Origin: CAYNKA01 sp964397655 | GTDB lineage: Bacteria; Spirochaetota; Spirochaetia; DTKZ01 | Length of the DNA: 64,000 nucleotides | Assembly: GCA_964397655.1 (NCBI GenBank) | Contig: CAYNKA010000006.1 | Location: 124,001 to 188,000, forward strand | Direction of reading: 5' to 3' | Shown: piece after piece, positions 25,885-33,864 of the stretch | How the letters are laid out: each line of letters begins with the position of its first letter | How positions within the stretch are numbered: position 1 is the first letter of the stretch | Made by a program: the position numbers and the translations under genes | Notes under the pieces: model-generated | Database searches by the model: none | The model's input: the letters and a program-made list of their open reading frames with translations, nothing else | What the model was told of the DNA's origin: nothing

Positions 25885-26919
25885 TCAAGAAGTCCCTTGG
25901 GCAGGCCCGTTCGCTTGAAGCGGAATCGTCCCCCGCTGTTTTGCCAGCTCGTAGAATTGTATCGCGCGGTGCTTGAGCAGGGTGTCGACGCTCCGCGAGG
26001 GCTTGAGGTTCTCGTTCGGGATGAAGCCGCCGGCCATGTGATTGTGGCCTCCTCCGAAGCCTATCCCCTCGACGACGGCCCGGACGAGGTCGTTCGCCCG
26101 TATTTCCCCGGTCTCGCTTCTCGTCGAAATCTTCACGCCGTTCGGCCTGATGGAGTAGGCGACGACCGCGGTGACCTCTTCGAGGGTGACGACGATGTCT
26201 CCGGCGGTTCCGAGGAGGGAATCGTTGGCGCTGGCGAGCTTGAGGAATCCGAGTTCGTCGTAGACCTCGACTGTCTTGAAGGCCTCGGCGTATTGATGAA
26301 GATCGTGAAGGGTGAGTTCGTTTCCCTTGAGGTTGTTGATGAGCGAGACGTCCGAATGCGCGTAGAGGCGGTAGAACATCTCGATGTCCAGGGTCCTGGC
26401 GCCCCGGGTGAGATTGTCGGTGTCCATGAAGATGCCGTACAGGAGGGCGGTCGCGACGTTCGGCGGAGGGGCGATCTCGTTTTCGAAGAAGTATTCCGCT
26501 ATGATCGCCGAGCAACTCCCGACTTCAGGACGGACGTCCTCGAAACGGTACCCCTTGTTCCCCATGTACTCGTGATGGTCGATTACGGCCACCTCGTCGG
26601 TGGCGAGATCGGTCAGGTTGGCGTTCCCCTTCTGCCCGTCCACGAGGACCGCCCAGTCCTCTTCGCCGAGGGTGTGGGCATCCTTCGCGGGGACCATGGG
26701 AACGTCGAAGAGCTCGAGCATCTTGAGCGAGTTGGTCTTCTCGATTTCCCGGTCGTAGACGATGACGGCTGAGATCCCTCTCTGCATGAGGAGGTACTGC
26801 AGGCCGAGACAGCTCGCTATCGCGTCGGGATCGGGAACGTTGTGCGGCTGGAGGAAGACCTCGTCCGGGGCTTGCCTGAGCAGGTCCGATAGACTGTCGA
26901 GTTTCGTCGGCGTTTTCAT
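25885..26919 (-). CDS. DHH/DHHA1 phosphoesterase (NrnA-like)
   Basis: A 344-residue cytoplasmic enzyme with PHNVPDPDAIAS (motif I), DGQ/ VIDHHEY (DHH motif), a GIFMDTDNLTR metal-ligand segment and the DHHA1 substrate motif GIGFGGGHNHMAGG. This order and length match NrnA-type oligoribonucleases / pAp phosphatases / pApA hydrolases. It sits between a secreted WD40 lipoprotein gene (19 bp upstream) and a sensor kinase gene. Nucleotide-second-messenger turnover is possible but not shown. Confidence 0.85.
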   Translation of the reverse strand: MKTPTKLDSLSDLLRQAPDEVFLQPHNVPDPDAIASCLGLQYLLMQRGISAVIVYDREIEKTNSLKMLELFDVPMVPAKDAHTLGEEDWAVLVDGQKGNANLTDLATDEVAVIDHHEYMGNKGYRFEDVRPEVGSCSAIIAEYFFENEIAPPPNVATALLYGIFMDTDNLTRGARTLDIEMFYRLYAHSDVSLINNLKGNELTLHDLHQYAEAFKTVEVYDELGFLKLASANDSLLGTAGDIVVTLEEVTAVVAYSIRPNGVKISTRSETGEIRANDLVRAVVEGIGFGGGHNHMAGGFIPNENLKPSRSVDTLLKHRAIQFYELAKQRGTIPLQANGPAQGTS

Positions 26920-26938
26920 GGTTCAAGCATAAGCGATC

Positions 26939-28168
26939 TCAGTCCGTCGCCGCCAGGGCCTTCGCAATCGCGGTCGGATCGCTCTTCCGTCCCGAGAAGT
27001 CCGATCCCAGGTATTTGCCGTAATTCCCGGTCCCCGCGTACTCGCCCGACGGAAGGGTGGCCAGGGTCGCGTCGTCGAAGCTGTACAGCGTCGCAACGAG
27101 CGCGCCGTTCTTCTGGTTCCAGAGCTTCAGGCATTGGTCGTAGCCCGCGGTGGCGAGGATCGTTCCCTTGGGATTCAGGGCAAGGCCCTGGACCGACTTC
27201 GCATGGGCCTTGAACGTCCGGAGCGGCTTGCCGTCCGGGAAGCCGAAGACCGCGACCGAGCCGCTTTTCATGCCGGCGTAGAATTGGTCGGAGGACGGAG
27301 AGAGCGTCAGCCACCAAATCTCGTCGCCGGGGTTCTCGATCGTCTTCATCGGCGTGCAGCCCGGGAGTTTCCAGATCTTGACGGTCCCGTCCTGGCCCGC
27401 CGTGACGAGGAGTTCGCCTTTCGGATCGAAGAACGCTCCCAGCACCGGCTTCGCGTGGGCGTTGTTCAGAATGTAGAGGGGAATGCCCTGCCGCTGCCAA
27501 AAGACGCGCACGCTTCCGTCGAGCCCGCCCGAGGCGAGGTAGTTGCCCTGTGCGTCGGAGGCGAGAACGCTCACCGACTTCGCGTGACTGTCCTTGTTGC
27601 TCCAATGCTCGGTGAGGTCAAGACCCTTGCCGGCCGGCGAGCAGACTTTGATGCGCGAATCCTTGTCGTCGCTGCCCGAGAAGAGGAACCAGCCCTCGGG
27701 CGAGAAGGCGACCGCGTTCACGTTGGACTTGTGTTTGTCGTAGTCGAAGAGGAGCTTGCCCGTGGCGAAGTCCCAGACCTTGATCCCGCCCTGGCTTCCG
27801 GCGGCGATGTAGCGCTGACCCCGGTCCACGTCCACCGACATGACGGTACGCTTGACGTCCCGGAGGTTGTGCTTGGGAAGCCCGGTCGCCATGTCCCAGA
27901 CTACGACCGCAGAGCTGCCCTTCGAGCCTTCGCCGGCGATCAGATACCTGCCGTCCGGAGAAAATTTCACCGCCATCGGATATCCGGCGTTCGCCGAATT
28001 CACGCCCGTCGCGGGGGGAGAGGGCGGCGCCGATGAGTTCGATCCCTGGGTCGCGCAGCCGGCTGCAAGCAGGATGACGGCAGGGGCGGACACGGCTATG
28101 ATAAGCATCCCCGCGGTTTTCAGGATGCGGTGAAATGCGGCGGTGAACGTGAACGCATCGCCTTTCAT
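26939..28168 (-). CDS. WD40-repeat lipoprotein
   Basis: A 409-residue lipoprotein: hydrophobic signal ending in lipobox LAAGC, a Ser/Pro/Ala linker, then about seven WD40-like blades (e.g. VKFSPDGRYLIAG, GGIKVWDFATGKLLF, DGTVKIWKLPG, DQCLKLWNQKNG), i.e. a single beta-propeller exposed outside the inner membrane. Its ATG overlaps the TGA of the ankyrin gene (28165-28168), with AGGAGG upstream, so the two are translationally coupled. Probably a protein-binding scaffold. Confidence 0.85.
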   Translation of the reverse strand: MKGDAFTFTAAFHRILKTAGMLIIAVSAPAVILLAAGCATQGSNSSAPPSPPATGVNSANAGYPMAVKFSPDGRYLIAGEGSKGSSAVVVWDMATGLPKHNLRDVKRTVMSVDVDRGQRYIAAGSQGGIKVWDFATGKLLFDYDKHKSNVNAVAFSPEGWFLFSGSDDKDSRIKVCSPAGKGLDLTEHWSNKDSHAKSVSVLASDAQGNYLASGGLDGSVRVFWQRQGIPLYILNNAHAKPVLGAFFDPKGELLVTAGQDGTVKIWKLPGCTPMKTIENPGDEIWWLTLSPSSDQFYAGMKSGSVAVFGFPDGKPLRTFKAHAKSVQGLALNPKGTILATAGYDQCLKLWNQKNGALVATLYSFDDATLATLPSGEYAGTGNYGKYLGSDFSGRKSDPTAIAKALAATD

Positions 28169-29277
28169 CGGAGGCCTCCTTTCTTCTCGAGAAGTTCGAC
28201 GAGTTCCGACCTTCCGCCTCGCTTCGCGTAATCCAGGGCGGTGTTGCCGCGGTTTTCCTTCTGGCCGGGGTCGGCTCCGTACTCGAGGAGGAGCTTGACG
28301 ATCGGGGTAAGGCCCGAGGCCGCCGCTTTCATGAGCGGCGTTATGCCGCGGTCGTCCGCGAGGTTCGGCCTGGCCCCGCTCTTCAGGAGGAGTTCAATCA
28401 TGGCCGGGCTCTGCGAGTCCAGGGCCGACAGCAGGAGCGGTGCCGAGTTGGCTGCGGACCGCGTGTTCGGGTCCGCCCCTGCTTCGAGCAGAACCGCCGC
28501 GGTCTTGACGTTTCCCTTGATCGCCGCCATGAAGAGCGGAGTCTGTTTGTTGTCGTTGCTCTGCCTGACGCTCGCTCCGCGCTTGAGCAGCAGCTTCGCC
28601 ATGTCCGCCTTGTCGCCGAAGGCCGCTCCCATGATCGGGGTATTGCCGAAGTCGTCCTTGGCGTCGATCGCGGCCCCCCTGTCGAGGAGCAGGGCGACCA
28701 CTTCGGGGAAGTCGTTGAAGACCGGATTGTAGAGGGCGGTCTTGCCCTCGACCGTCTTCGCGTCGACCTTTGCGCCTCGTTCCAGAAGAAGGGCGCACAA
28801 CCGTGCGTCGCCCGTGCGCGCCGCCTCGTAGAGCGGAGTCTTGTAATCCTTGCTTTGGACGTTCGGGTCGGCTTTCGCGTCAAGCAGAATCTTCGCGTTC
28901 TCCAGCGCCTTGTTGCCGCAGGCGATGAGGAGCGGAGTCAGCCCGCTTCCCGAGGCCTTGGCGTCGGCCTGCGCCCCCTTCCCGATCAGGTAGCGGACGA
29001 TAGAGGCGTTTTTGTCGTCGTGGCAGACGTTGTGGAGGGCGTTCTGGCCTGCCGCGTCCCTCGAGTCCGCGGGGTATCCTCCTTCAACGAGGTCGCGGAT
29101 CACGTCTCCGTAGCCTCGGGTCAGGGCGTTCATCCAGAGCATCGTCGGCAGCAGGGTCTCGTTCGGCGGGGGAAAAATTCCTTTCTTCGCGGCTTCGATG
29201 TCCGTCTTGATCTGGGCCTGCGGACCGGAGCACAAGACGGCGGCGAGAAGGCATGGGAGAAGGATGCGACGAAACAT
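28165..29277 (-). CDS. secreted ankyrin-repeat protein
   Basis: A 370-residue protein with a signal peptide (MFRRILLPCLLAAVLCSGPQAQ) followed by about eight ankyrin repeats (GLTPLLIACGNKALENAKILL, KTPLYEAARTGDARLCALLLERGA, GNTPIMGAAFGDKADMAKLLLKRGA and others). The array fills nearly the whole mature protein, so it is a binding module without an enzyme domain. AGGAGG lies 8 nt before the ATG. It is encoded 28 bp after the CHAT gene and overlaps the WD40 gene. Confidence 0.87.
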   Translation of the reverse strand: MFRRILLPCLLAAVLCSGPQAQIKTDIEAAKKGIFPPPNETLLPTMLWMNALTRGYGDVIRDLVEGGYPADSRDAAGQNALHNVCHDDKNASIVRYLIGKGAQADAKASGSGLTPLLIACGNKALENAKILLDAKADPNVQSKDYKTPLYEAARTGDARLCALLLERGAKVDAKTVEGKTALYNPVFNDFPEVVALLLDRGAAIDAKDDFGNTPIMGAAFGDKADMAKLLLKRGASVRQSNDNKQTPLFMAAIKGNVKTAAVLLEAGADPNTRSAANSAPLLLSALDSQSPAMIELLLKSGARPNLADDRGITPLMKAAASGLTPIVKLLLEYGADPGQKENRGNTALDYAKRGGRSELVELLEKKGGLR

Positions 29278-29305
29278 TTCAAAACCCTCCTTTGGCGGTC
29301 CGCCT

Positions 29306-32300
29306 TCACGGCAGGCCGTAGTGGATGAACGGAGCCCAGAAGAAGGGGTCCGTGAAGCTCTTGCCGTAGTCCCCGCGGATGAAGGCCCGTTTCATGTCCG
29401 CGAGGGACGCCGCGGGGCCGGCCTTCCCTCGGGCGATGGAGGCGTACAGGCCGGCCATGAATTCCGCCGTTGACTCGTCCGCGACCTGCCACAGGGAAAC
29501 GCCGAGGCCGTTGGCCCCTCCCGTGAGGAAGGCCTGGCAGAGGCCGGCCACGCCTTCGCCGGAATAGATCCTGCCCAGGCCGGTCTCGCAGGCCGAGAGC
29601 GTCACGTAGTCCGCGCGGAATTTGAGGCCGGCGATCTCCTGCATGGTGAGGTAGCCGTCGTCGGCCCCGTCCCGTTCCTGCGACAGGACGAGCGCCGAGA
29701 GTTCCGGCACCTCGGGCACCGCAAGCCCGTGCGCGCCGAGGTGTACGTAGCGGTAGCCCGCGAGTTCGCCCGAGGCCGACATCGCCTTGATTCGCCGCTC
29801 GGACGCTTCCCTGCCCGTAATCAATTTCGAGCCGGCGAACAGGGGTGCGATCTTCTTCACCTCGACGAGGGTGCCGGGGAGGTCCTGCCAGCCCGTAATG
29901 CCCATGGATTCATAGAGGGGCCGCAGCGATTTCCCTTCCGCGAGGGCGGTCGCCGCGCGGTCGCGGAGCAGGCCCGCGTCCGGCTCGGCCGCCGTTTCCT
30001 TTCCGGCGACCGAGGCTCCTCCCGAATAGGGAGCTCCTCCGATCGCGAGGAGGGACGTGCGGCCGCCCTCGTAACGGCGCCCGGCGACAAGTTTTTGCAC
30101 CGAAAGCGATTGGGTATAACGCACGTCGAATTTTTCGACGAGGTAACGCCCGGATTCCTCGATGAAGGTCTCGAAGGGCAGGACCGAGAGCAGCCCGTCG
30201 GGAACGACGAGGATCTCTCTCGCCCCCGCAAGCTCCTTCGCGGCGGGCTTCACGAGGTGGTCGTAGAGGAGCCGGGCGATGGTCTCGCGCTCCTTCCTCG
30301 ACTGTCCCGAAGGGGACGAGAGGAGGCGGCGGTAGTAGTCGACCGCTGTCTTGAAGCCCTGGGCATTCCGCGTCTTGGAGGGAGGCTCGTCCTCCGGGAC
30401 TCCTTGCGGAGCGATGCGGAGGCCGCGCTTCGCCGAAGTCCATTCTGCCGCCTTCGGTCCCGCGGTTTCGAGCATCTCCGAGGCGAGTCTGCGGATCGGG
30501 ACGATCTCGGCCCGGGCGCCGCCGCGGTTTACGACGAGGAGGGCCGCCGTCCCCGAGTCGATGCCGGCATACACGAGGACCACGGTCTTCGCGTCGAGGC
30601 CTTCCCTGACCTGCCGGAGCGAAGGGATCGAAAGGAAGTTCTCGTCCCCCGCGATCTGCTCGGCGAGAAGCCTAGCCTTGGACATCTCCATGATCCTGAA
30701 GGCCTCGTCGAAGTTCCCCGTACGCAGGAGACTCACCGCCAGGGAGGAATACGTCCGGGCGACCAGGGCGAGATAATCCCGCCTCGCGGAACCTTTAGCC
30801 GTGCGCCTGAGCCTCTCCCTGATCTCGATGCTCGCCCGATACTCGCCGGAGGCCTCGGCGTAACGGCCGAGATCCGAGAGCGCGTCGCCCAGATTGTCGA
30901 GGGCGTTCGCGAGCGGGTCCTGGGCGCCGGTCCTGCGGTGCTCGGCTATCGCCTCGCGGAACCAGCCGAGGGCCTCGTCGGTCCTTCCCATGCCGAGCGC
31001 CGCGGCCGCGAGGTTGTTGTATCTCGTCCCCAGCTTGGAGAATTCCCCTGCCGCGCGCTCGAGTTCGACGACCTTGGTCAGGGTGTCGTAGGCGAGGCGG
31101 GAAAGGCCGAGCCCGTCGTACGCCGCCGCGAGATTGTTCAGCACCTGGGCGAGGTCCGCGCGGTTCCCGGTCTTCCTGATCCAGGTCTCGCTCTCTTCGA
31201 GGTAGCTGCGGGCCTTCATGAAGTCGCCGAGAGCGACGTGGACCGCGCCGATGTTGGCGAGGCGGACGGAGATCTTTCGCGGATCGCCCGTCCTGCGGTC
31301 GATCGCGAGCGCCTTCTCGTAGTAGTCGACGGCCTTTTCGTGGAGGCCCCAGTGCTTGTGGACGAGGCCGAGGAGGGAAAGCGGGACCGAGGTCTCGTCC
31401 GGCATTCCCGCCTTGCGGTAGAGCTCCACGGCCTCCTCGGCACCGGCTTTCGCCTCATCGTACCGACCGAGCCTGTAGGCAAGGGAGGCGAGTCCCTGGG
31501 CGGCGGAAGCGGCCTCCTCGGTCCTTCCCGATTTCCGCGCTTGGGCCAGCGCCTGACCGTAGACCTTGTAGGACGTCTCGAGGTTCCCCTTCGATTGGAA
31601 ATCCGCGGCGCGGAAGTCGAGGTATTCGCCGAGCGTGAGCCCTAAATCCCCGTTTCCCACGGCTTCGGCCGCGGCGCGCACGGCTTCCTCCGTATCGCCT
31701 TTCAGAAAGAGGGCCTTCACGAGGTTGTCGGCCAGGGCAAAAATCTGAGGCGCTTTGTAACGACGGGCGACGCGGAGGGCTTCGCGGAGTGTGGAAACCG
31801 CTTGGGCGTAATCGCCCCGGTCGGTGAGCACAAGGCCGATGTTGTTGAGGATCGAGGAGGCGGTATGAGGATCTCCCGTCTTGTTCGCCTCCGCGAGGAG
31901 CTTCTCGTTGATTTCGAGGGCCTTCTTGAAATCCCCGCTCATGCGGTGGGATTCCGCCAGCCTTGCTTGGATGACGATGTCGTACTGGGACTGTTTGTTC
32001 GCGCGGCAGAGGTCGGCCGCCTCGCCGTACAGACGCAGGGCGGCCGTCTGGTCGTTCGTGTCGCGGAAGAAATCGCCCGCGAAGATGAGGAGAGCGAGCT
32101 TGAGATCGAACGGAACCCGTCCGCTTACCGCGAGCCCCTCGTTCCATGCCCGGCGCGCGGCATCGAAGTCCCGCAGACCGTGTCCGGCCTGCCCGAGGAT
32201 CATGGCCGCCTTGACCAGCGTTTCCGGCCGAGGCTGCTTCGCCTGCTTCTCGGCGGCGGCGGCCTTGGATGCGAATCCGGCCGCTGACGCGAAATCGCGC

Positions 32301-32413
32301 TTCGCCATGGCGGCGTCGGCCCTCGCGAGCAGTTCATCGATTTGCGTCGGCGATTCACAGAAAAGACGAGATGTCAGCGCGAGCAGCGCGATCAGGAACC
32401 CCACTTTTTTCAT
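29306..32413 (-). CDS. secreted TPR-CHAT protease
   Basis: A 1035-residue protein with an N-terminal signal peptide (MKKVGFLIALLALTSRLFC), about 15 TPR-type helical repeats (residues 30-630) and a C-terminal CHAT domain, a caspase-like cysteine peptidase. The catalytic dyad is visible: His895 in YVHLGAHG and Cys942 in TLSACETGLG, followed by the family-typical GANGLGVSLWQVAD. The signal peptide places it outside the cytoplasm, unlike CRISPR-linked CHAT proteins. ATG 32413 has no Shine-Dalgarno and lies 10 nt past a -10 hexamer. First gene of the CHAT-ankyrin-WD40 run. Confidence 0.88.
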   Translation of the reverse strand: MKKVGFLIALLALTSRLFCESPTQIDELLARADAAMAKRDFASAAGFASKAAAAEKQAKQPRPETLVKAAMILGQAGHGLRDFDAARRAWNEGLAVSGRVPFDLKLALLIFAGDFFRDTNDQTAALRLYGEAADLCRANKQSQYDIVIQARLAESHRMSGDFKKALEINEKLLAEANKTGDPHTASSILNNIGLVLTDRGDYAQAVSTLREALRVARRYKAPQIFALADNLVKALFLKGDTEEAVRAAAEAVGNGDLGLTLGEYLDFRAADFQSKGNLETSYKVYGQALAQARKSGRTEEAASAAQGLASLAYRLGRYDEAKAGAEEAVELYRKAGMPDETSVPLSLLGLVHKHWGLHEKAVDYYEKALAIDRRTGDPRKISVRLANIGAVHVALGDFMKARSYLEESETWIRKTGNRADLAQVLNNLAAAYDGLGLSRLAYDTLTKVVELERAAGEFSKLGTRYNNLAAAALGMGRTDEALGWFREAIAEHRRTGAQDPLANALDNLGDALSDLGRYAEASGEYRASIEIRERLRRTAKGSARRDYLALVARTYSSLAVSLLRTGNFDEAFRIMEMSKARLLAEQIAGDENFLSIPSLRQVREGLDAKTVVLVYAGIDSGTAALLVVNRGGARAEIVPIRRLASEMLETAGPKAAEWTSAKRGLRIAPQGVPEDEPPSKTRNAQGFKTAVDYYRRLLSSPSGQSRKERETIARLLYDHLVKPAAKELAGAREILVVPDGLLSVLPFETFIEESGRYLVEKFDVRYTQSLSVQKLVAGRRYEGGRTSLLAIGGAPYSGGASVAGKETAAEPDAGLLRDRAATALAEGKSLRPLYESMGITGWQDLPGTLVEVKKIAPLFAGSKLITGREASERRIKAMSASGELAGYRYVHLGAHGLAVPEVPELSALVLSQERDGADDGYLTMQEIAGLKFRADYVTLSACETGLGRIYSGEGVAGLCQAFLTGGANGLGVSLWQVADESTAEFMAGLYASIARGKAGPAASLADMKRAFIRGDYGKSFTDPFFWAPFIHYGLP

Positions 32414-32423
32414 ATCGCGCAAC

Positions 32424-32453
32424 ATTTTACCATGACGGATCGCGAGACTGCAA
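32424..32453 (-). promoter_or_regulatory. promoter of the CHAT operon
   Basis: On the minus strand TTGCAG (32448-32453) and TAAAAT (32424-32429) are 18 bp apart. Predicted initiation near 32417 leaves a leader of only about 4 nt before the ATG at 32413. Confidence 0.5.
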
Positions 32454-32516
32454 TAAAAAACCGTTGCGCTCGCCGCGATGCGGTGCAATCCGGGACGGAG
32501 TTTCCGATTTTTCCTC

Positions 32517-32565
32517 TTGACGGAACCGCCCGATTTCTTTATATTAAGAATCGTTCCGAATATTA
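32517..32565 (+). promoter_or_regulatory. fur/perR promoter and Fur-family box
   Basis: TTGACG (32517-32522) and TATATT (32540-32545) are spaced by 17 bp. From 32545 to 32565 the box TAAGAATCG-TTC-CGAATATTA overlaps the initiation region and the A of the start codon. It matches the box before the peroxiredoxin gene at 19 of 21 positions, implying autoregulation. Confidence 0.7.
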
Positions 32566-32972
32566 TGAATATCGTACCGGCGAAATATAAAAGAAGCAGG
32601 CAGCGCGAACGCATCCTCGAGGTCCTCAAGGAGACCGACTCCCATCCTACGGCGAACTGGATCTACGACCGGCTGAAACCGGAATTCCCCGATCTCAGCC
32701 TCGGTACCGTTTACCGCAACCTGCGTATCCTGGAACAGCAGGGGGAGATCGTCCACCTCGATTCCGGCAGCACCTTCGACCGATTCGACGCGCGAAAGGG
32801 GCAACATTACCACTTCATCTGCGAGTCGTGCGGGAAGGTGACCGATCTGGACATGCCGCAGGCGTCGAATCTGGACCGCATCGCGGAAAAGACCGCTGGC
32901 ATCAAGGTGAAGAGGCACAGGATCGACTTCTTCGGGCTCTGCCCGGATTGCGCGCGAAAGGCGGCGGGGTGA
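32565..32972 (+). CDS. Fur-family regulator, PerR-like
   Basis: A 135-residue Fur-family repressor. It has a winged helix (QRERILEVLKETDSHPTANWIYDRL ... LSLGTVYRNLRILEQQGEI), a metal-site stretch RFDARKGQHYHFICESCGK, and a second CPDC pair that completes a structural zinc site (CESC/CPDC). Linkage to a peroxiredoxin with the same box supports a peroxide-sensing PerR role rather than iron control; this is inference. ATG 32565 lacks a Shine-Dalgarno and the predicted leader is only about 13 nt. Confidence 0.85.
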   Translation: MNIVPAKYKRSRQRERILEVLKETDSHPTANWIYDRLKPEFPDLSLGTVYRNLRILEQQGEIVHLDSGSTFDRFDARKGQHYHFICESCGKVTDLDMPQASNLDRIAEKTAGIKVKRHRIDFFGLCPDCARKAAG

Positions 32973-32993
32973 AGTCCTGCGGGCGGGAGAGAG

Positions 32994-33017
32994 GTCGTCC
33001 GGAGACGACATTTTTTT
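32994..33017 (+). terminator. rho-independent terminator after the Fur-family gene
   Basis: Stem GTCGTC/GACGAC with loop CGGA is followed by A and seven T residues (33011-33017). Confidence 0.75.
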
Positions 33018-33026
33018 GGATGTGAA

Positions 33027-33047
33027 TAATAATCGTTCCGATTATTA
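33027..33047. promoter_or_regulatory. Fur/PerR-type box before the peroxiredoxin gene
   Basis: TAATAATCG-TTC-CGATTATTA is a perfect 9-9 inverted repeat around TTC, 22 bp before the peroxiredoxin ATG. It is nearly identical to the box at 32545-32565 and differs from the classical TTATAATNATTATAA PerR box. Confidence 0.75.
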
Positions 33048-33069
33048 AAAATTTTACGGAGGTCAGAAC

Positions 33070-33711
33070 ATGGAAAACGGAATCCCTCTTCTCGGCGACA
33101 AGCTTCCCGAGCTCAAGGTCAAGACGACTCACGGCATGATGAACCTGCCGGGCGACTTCAAAGGCAAATGGTTCGTCCTCTTCTCGCACCCGGCCGATTA
33201 CACGCCGGTCTGCACCACCGAATTCGTTGCCTTCGCCAAGCGGGCGGACGAGTTCAGGGCCCTGAACTGCGAACTCATCGGCCTGTCCATCGACCAGGTC
33301 TTCTCCCACATCAAGTGGGTGGAGTGGATCAAGGAGAAGCTCAACGTGACGATTCCCTTCCCCGTCATCGCGGACGACATGGGAAACGTCGCCAAGGCCT
33401 TCGGCATGATCCATCCCGGCAAGGGCACCAACACGGTCCGCGCTGTCTTCATCGTGGACCCGGAAGGGAAGGTGAGGATCGTTCTCTACTACCCGCAGGA
33501 GATCGGCCGCAACATGGATGAAATCCTCCGCGCCGTGAAAGCGCTCCAGACTTCGGACAAGAACGGCGTCGCCTGTCCGGCGGGCTGGCCGAACAACGAG
33601 CTCATCGGCGACCAGGTCATCGTCCCGCCGCCCTCGGACGAGAAGACCGCGGCCCAGCGCAGGGGGATGCCGAACTCTTACGACTGGTGGTTCTCGTACA
33701 AGAAGCTCTAG
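33070..33711 (+). CDS. peroxiredoxin, Prx6-type
   Basis: A 213-residue thioredoxin-fold peroxidase with the peroxidatic motif SHPADYTPVCTTEF (Cys48), typical of the Prx6/archaeal-type subfamily. The C-terminal AhpC extension contains ACPAGWPNNELIGDQVIVPPP with a possible resolving Cys169. It reduces hydrogen or organic peroxides in the cytoplasm. GGAGG lies 8 nt before the ATG. The upstream box identical to that of the neighbouring Fur-family gene indicates shared, probably peroxide-responsive control. Confidence 0.93.
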   Translation: MENGIPLLGDKLPELKVKTTHGMMNLPGDFKGKWFVLFSHPADYTPVCTTEFVAFAKRADEFRALNCELIGLSIDQVFSHIKWVEWIKEKLNVTIPFPVIADDMGNVAKAFGMIHPGKGTNTVRAVFIVDPEGKVRIVLYYPQEIGRNMDEILRAVKALQTSDKNGVACPAGWPNNELIGDQVIVPPPSDEKTAAQRRGMPNSYDWWFSYKKL

Positions 33712-33769
33712 TCCCTGCTGCGGAAGGCCGCCGGGCCGCGGCCCGGCCGTCCCGTAACCTTACACGAAA

Positions 33770-33800
33770 GCGGCGCCTCGATTCGGGGCGCCTCTTTTTT
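33770..33800 (+). terminator. rho-independent terminator after the peroxiredoxin gene
   Basis: GGCGCC (33772-33777) pairs with GGCGCC (33787-33792), followed by TCTTTTTT. A separate 16-bp GC palindrome CCGGGCCGCGGCCCGG lies 25 nt upstream (about 33731-33746). Confidence 0.7.
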
Positions 33801-33864
33801 CACCTCTTTCCGAACGGAGACGGAGTGGTTACCTTTGAAACGGCTGTTCCAAGGAGGAGATGGT

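Noticed and set aside
29306..32413. CHAT gene as part of a CRISPR type III (Craspase) or gasdermin defence locus
   Set aside because: No repeats, cas genes or gasdermin are nearby, and the protein carries a signal peptide.
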